Shown piece by piece: positions 7,542 to 7,710 of a stretch of 7,710 nt of DNA; position 1 is the stretch's first letter, and each line of letters begins with the position of its first letter. The notes under the pieces are model-generated. The model had not been told where the DNA came from and made no database searches. It worked only from the letters and a program-made list of their open reading frames with translations. Origin of the DNA: Acidobacteriota bacterium (GTDB taxonomy: Bacteria; Acidobacteriota; Terriglobia; Terriglobales; Acidobacteriaceae); contig JAKAAZ010000177.1 of the NCBI GenBank assembly GCA_021802085.1, forward strand, positions 1 to 7,710, read 5' to 3'. Position numbers and translations under genes: made by a program.

Positions 7542-7588
7542 GACTCGCTAAAATCGCCGCGCAGTGACTTGCCGAAGCATGGGGCTAG

Positions 7589-7604
7589 GAGTCTGTCGGG
7601 CATA
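7589..7604 (+). repeat. Outer inverted repeat, left arm
   Basis: This 16-nt arm pairs with 7710-7695 with one mismatch (T7592 opposite G7707). It follows CTAG at 7585-7588, which might be part of a target site, but the matching right flank is outside the window. Confidence 0.7.
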
Positions 7605-7632
7605 AGGGTTTGAGATTTTGTAACCAACATAG

Positions 7633-7677
7633 AATCAACAACATACCAAACATGGTAGATTTTGTAGGTTGTTGATT
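7633..7677. repeat. Inner hairpin of the mobile-element-like region
   Basis: Arms 7633-7646 and 7664-7677 pair at 13 of 14 positions around a 17-nt loop. The AT-rich stem has no T-run that would mark it as a standard rho-independent terminator, so it is better read as internal structure of the element. Confidence 0.6.
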
Positions 7678-7694
7678 TTAAAGGGTATGAAATC

Positions 7695-7710
7695 TATGCC
7701 CGACAGGCTC
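7695..7710 (-). repeat. Outer inverted repeat, right arm
   Basis: Read on the minus strand from the last base, this gives GAGCCTGTCGGGCATA, matching the left arm at 15 of 16 positions. It is cut by, or ends exactly at, the window edge. Confidence 0.7.

Larger units (their letters stand above)
7589..7710. mobile_element. Nested inverted repeat, MITE-like or insertion-sequence end
   Basis: Outer arms: GAGTCTGTCGGGCATA (7589-7604) matches the reverse complement of 7695-7710 at 15 of 16 positions. Inner arms: AATCAACAACATAC (7633-7646) matches the reverse complement of 7664-7677 at 13 of 14, leaving a 17-nt loop. AGATTTTGTA also occurs as a direct repeat (7613-7622 and 7657-7666). The stretch is clearly richer in A and T than the flanking genes and holds no credible ORF. 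This suits a short non-autonomous transposon of about 122 bp, or the end of a larger element. The right arm meets the last base of the window, so target duplications cannot be judged. I cannot assign a transposase family from these ends. Confidence 0.6.

Overview
The window is a GC-rich, gene-dense bacterial segment. The gene set suggests a soil-type Acidobacteriota: a secreted family-92 glycosidase of a divergent subgroup, a bacterial lipase maturation factor, a small VKOR-like CxxC membrane protein, and an SDR with a membrane-anchored tail, all in GC-rich codon usage. The taxonomic guess is an inference from protein style and was not tested by a search.

Layout. One gene reads rightward: an exported GH92 alpha-mannosidase-like enzyme (189-2471), with a 188-bp upstream region that holds only weak promoter signals. 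It meets, tail to tail across 27 bp, a leftward block that fills the rest of the window. In transcription order (right to left) the block holds: the broken 3' end of a GMC-type oxidoreductase gene (about 7541-7241); an SDR oxidoreductase with a C-terminal transmembrane segment (7244-6171), joined to it by an ATGA stop/start overlap; a VKOR-like four-helix protein with a CSWC motif (6226-5735), overlapping the SDR gene by 56 bp behind a strong Shine-Dalgarno sequence; a lipase maturation factor family membrane protein (5643-3985), whose start has no Shine-Dalgarno but a TATAAT box 10 nt upstream; and a phytoene-desaturase/PYROXD2-like FAD oxidoreductase (3974-2499), 10 nt after the previous stop.

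How the genes may work together. All five leftward genes are redox or membrane-folding related: two flavoproteins, one NAD(P)-dependent SDR, one thiol-redox membrane protein and one LMF1 homologue. The first three are clearly translationally linked. The last two form a second tight pair that may have its own promoter. A link between thiol oxidation (VKOR-like) and folding of exported enzymes (LMF) is attractive but is only inference from gene order; no lipase gene lies in the window.

Right edge. Positions 7589-7710 form an AT-rich nested inverted repeat: outer arms of 16 nt with one mismatch, and inner arms of 14 nt with one mismatch. It looks like a MITE or the end of an insertion sequence, and lies just upstream of where the GMC gene loses recognisable coding sequence. 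The right arm ends exactly at the window edge, so its true outer boundary cannot be seen. I found no rRNA, tRNA, CRISPR array, phage gene or toxin-antitoxin pair, and no convincing new defence-type system.
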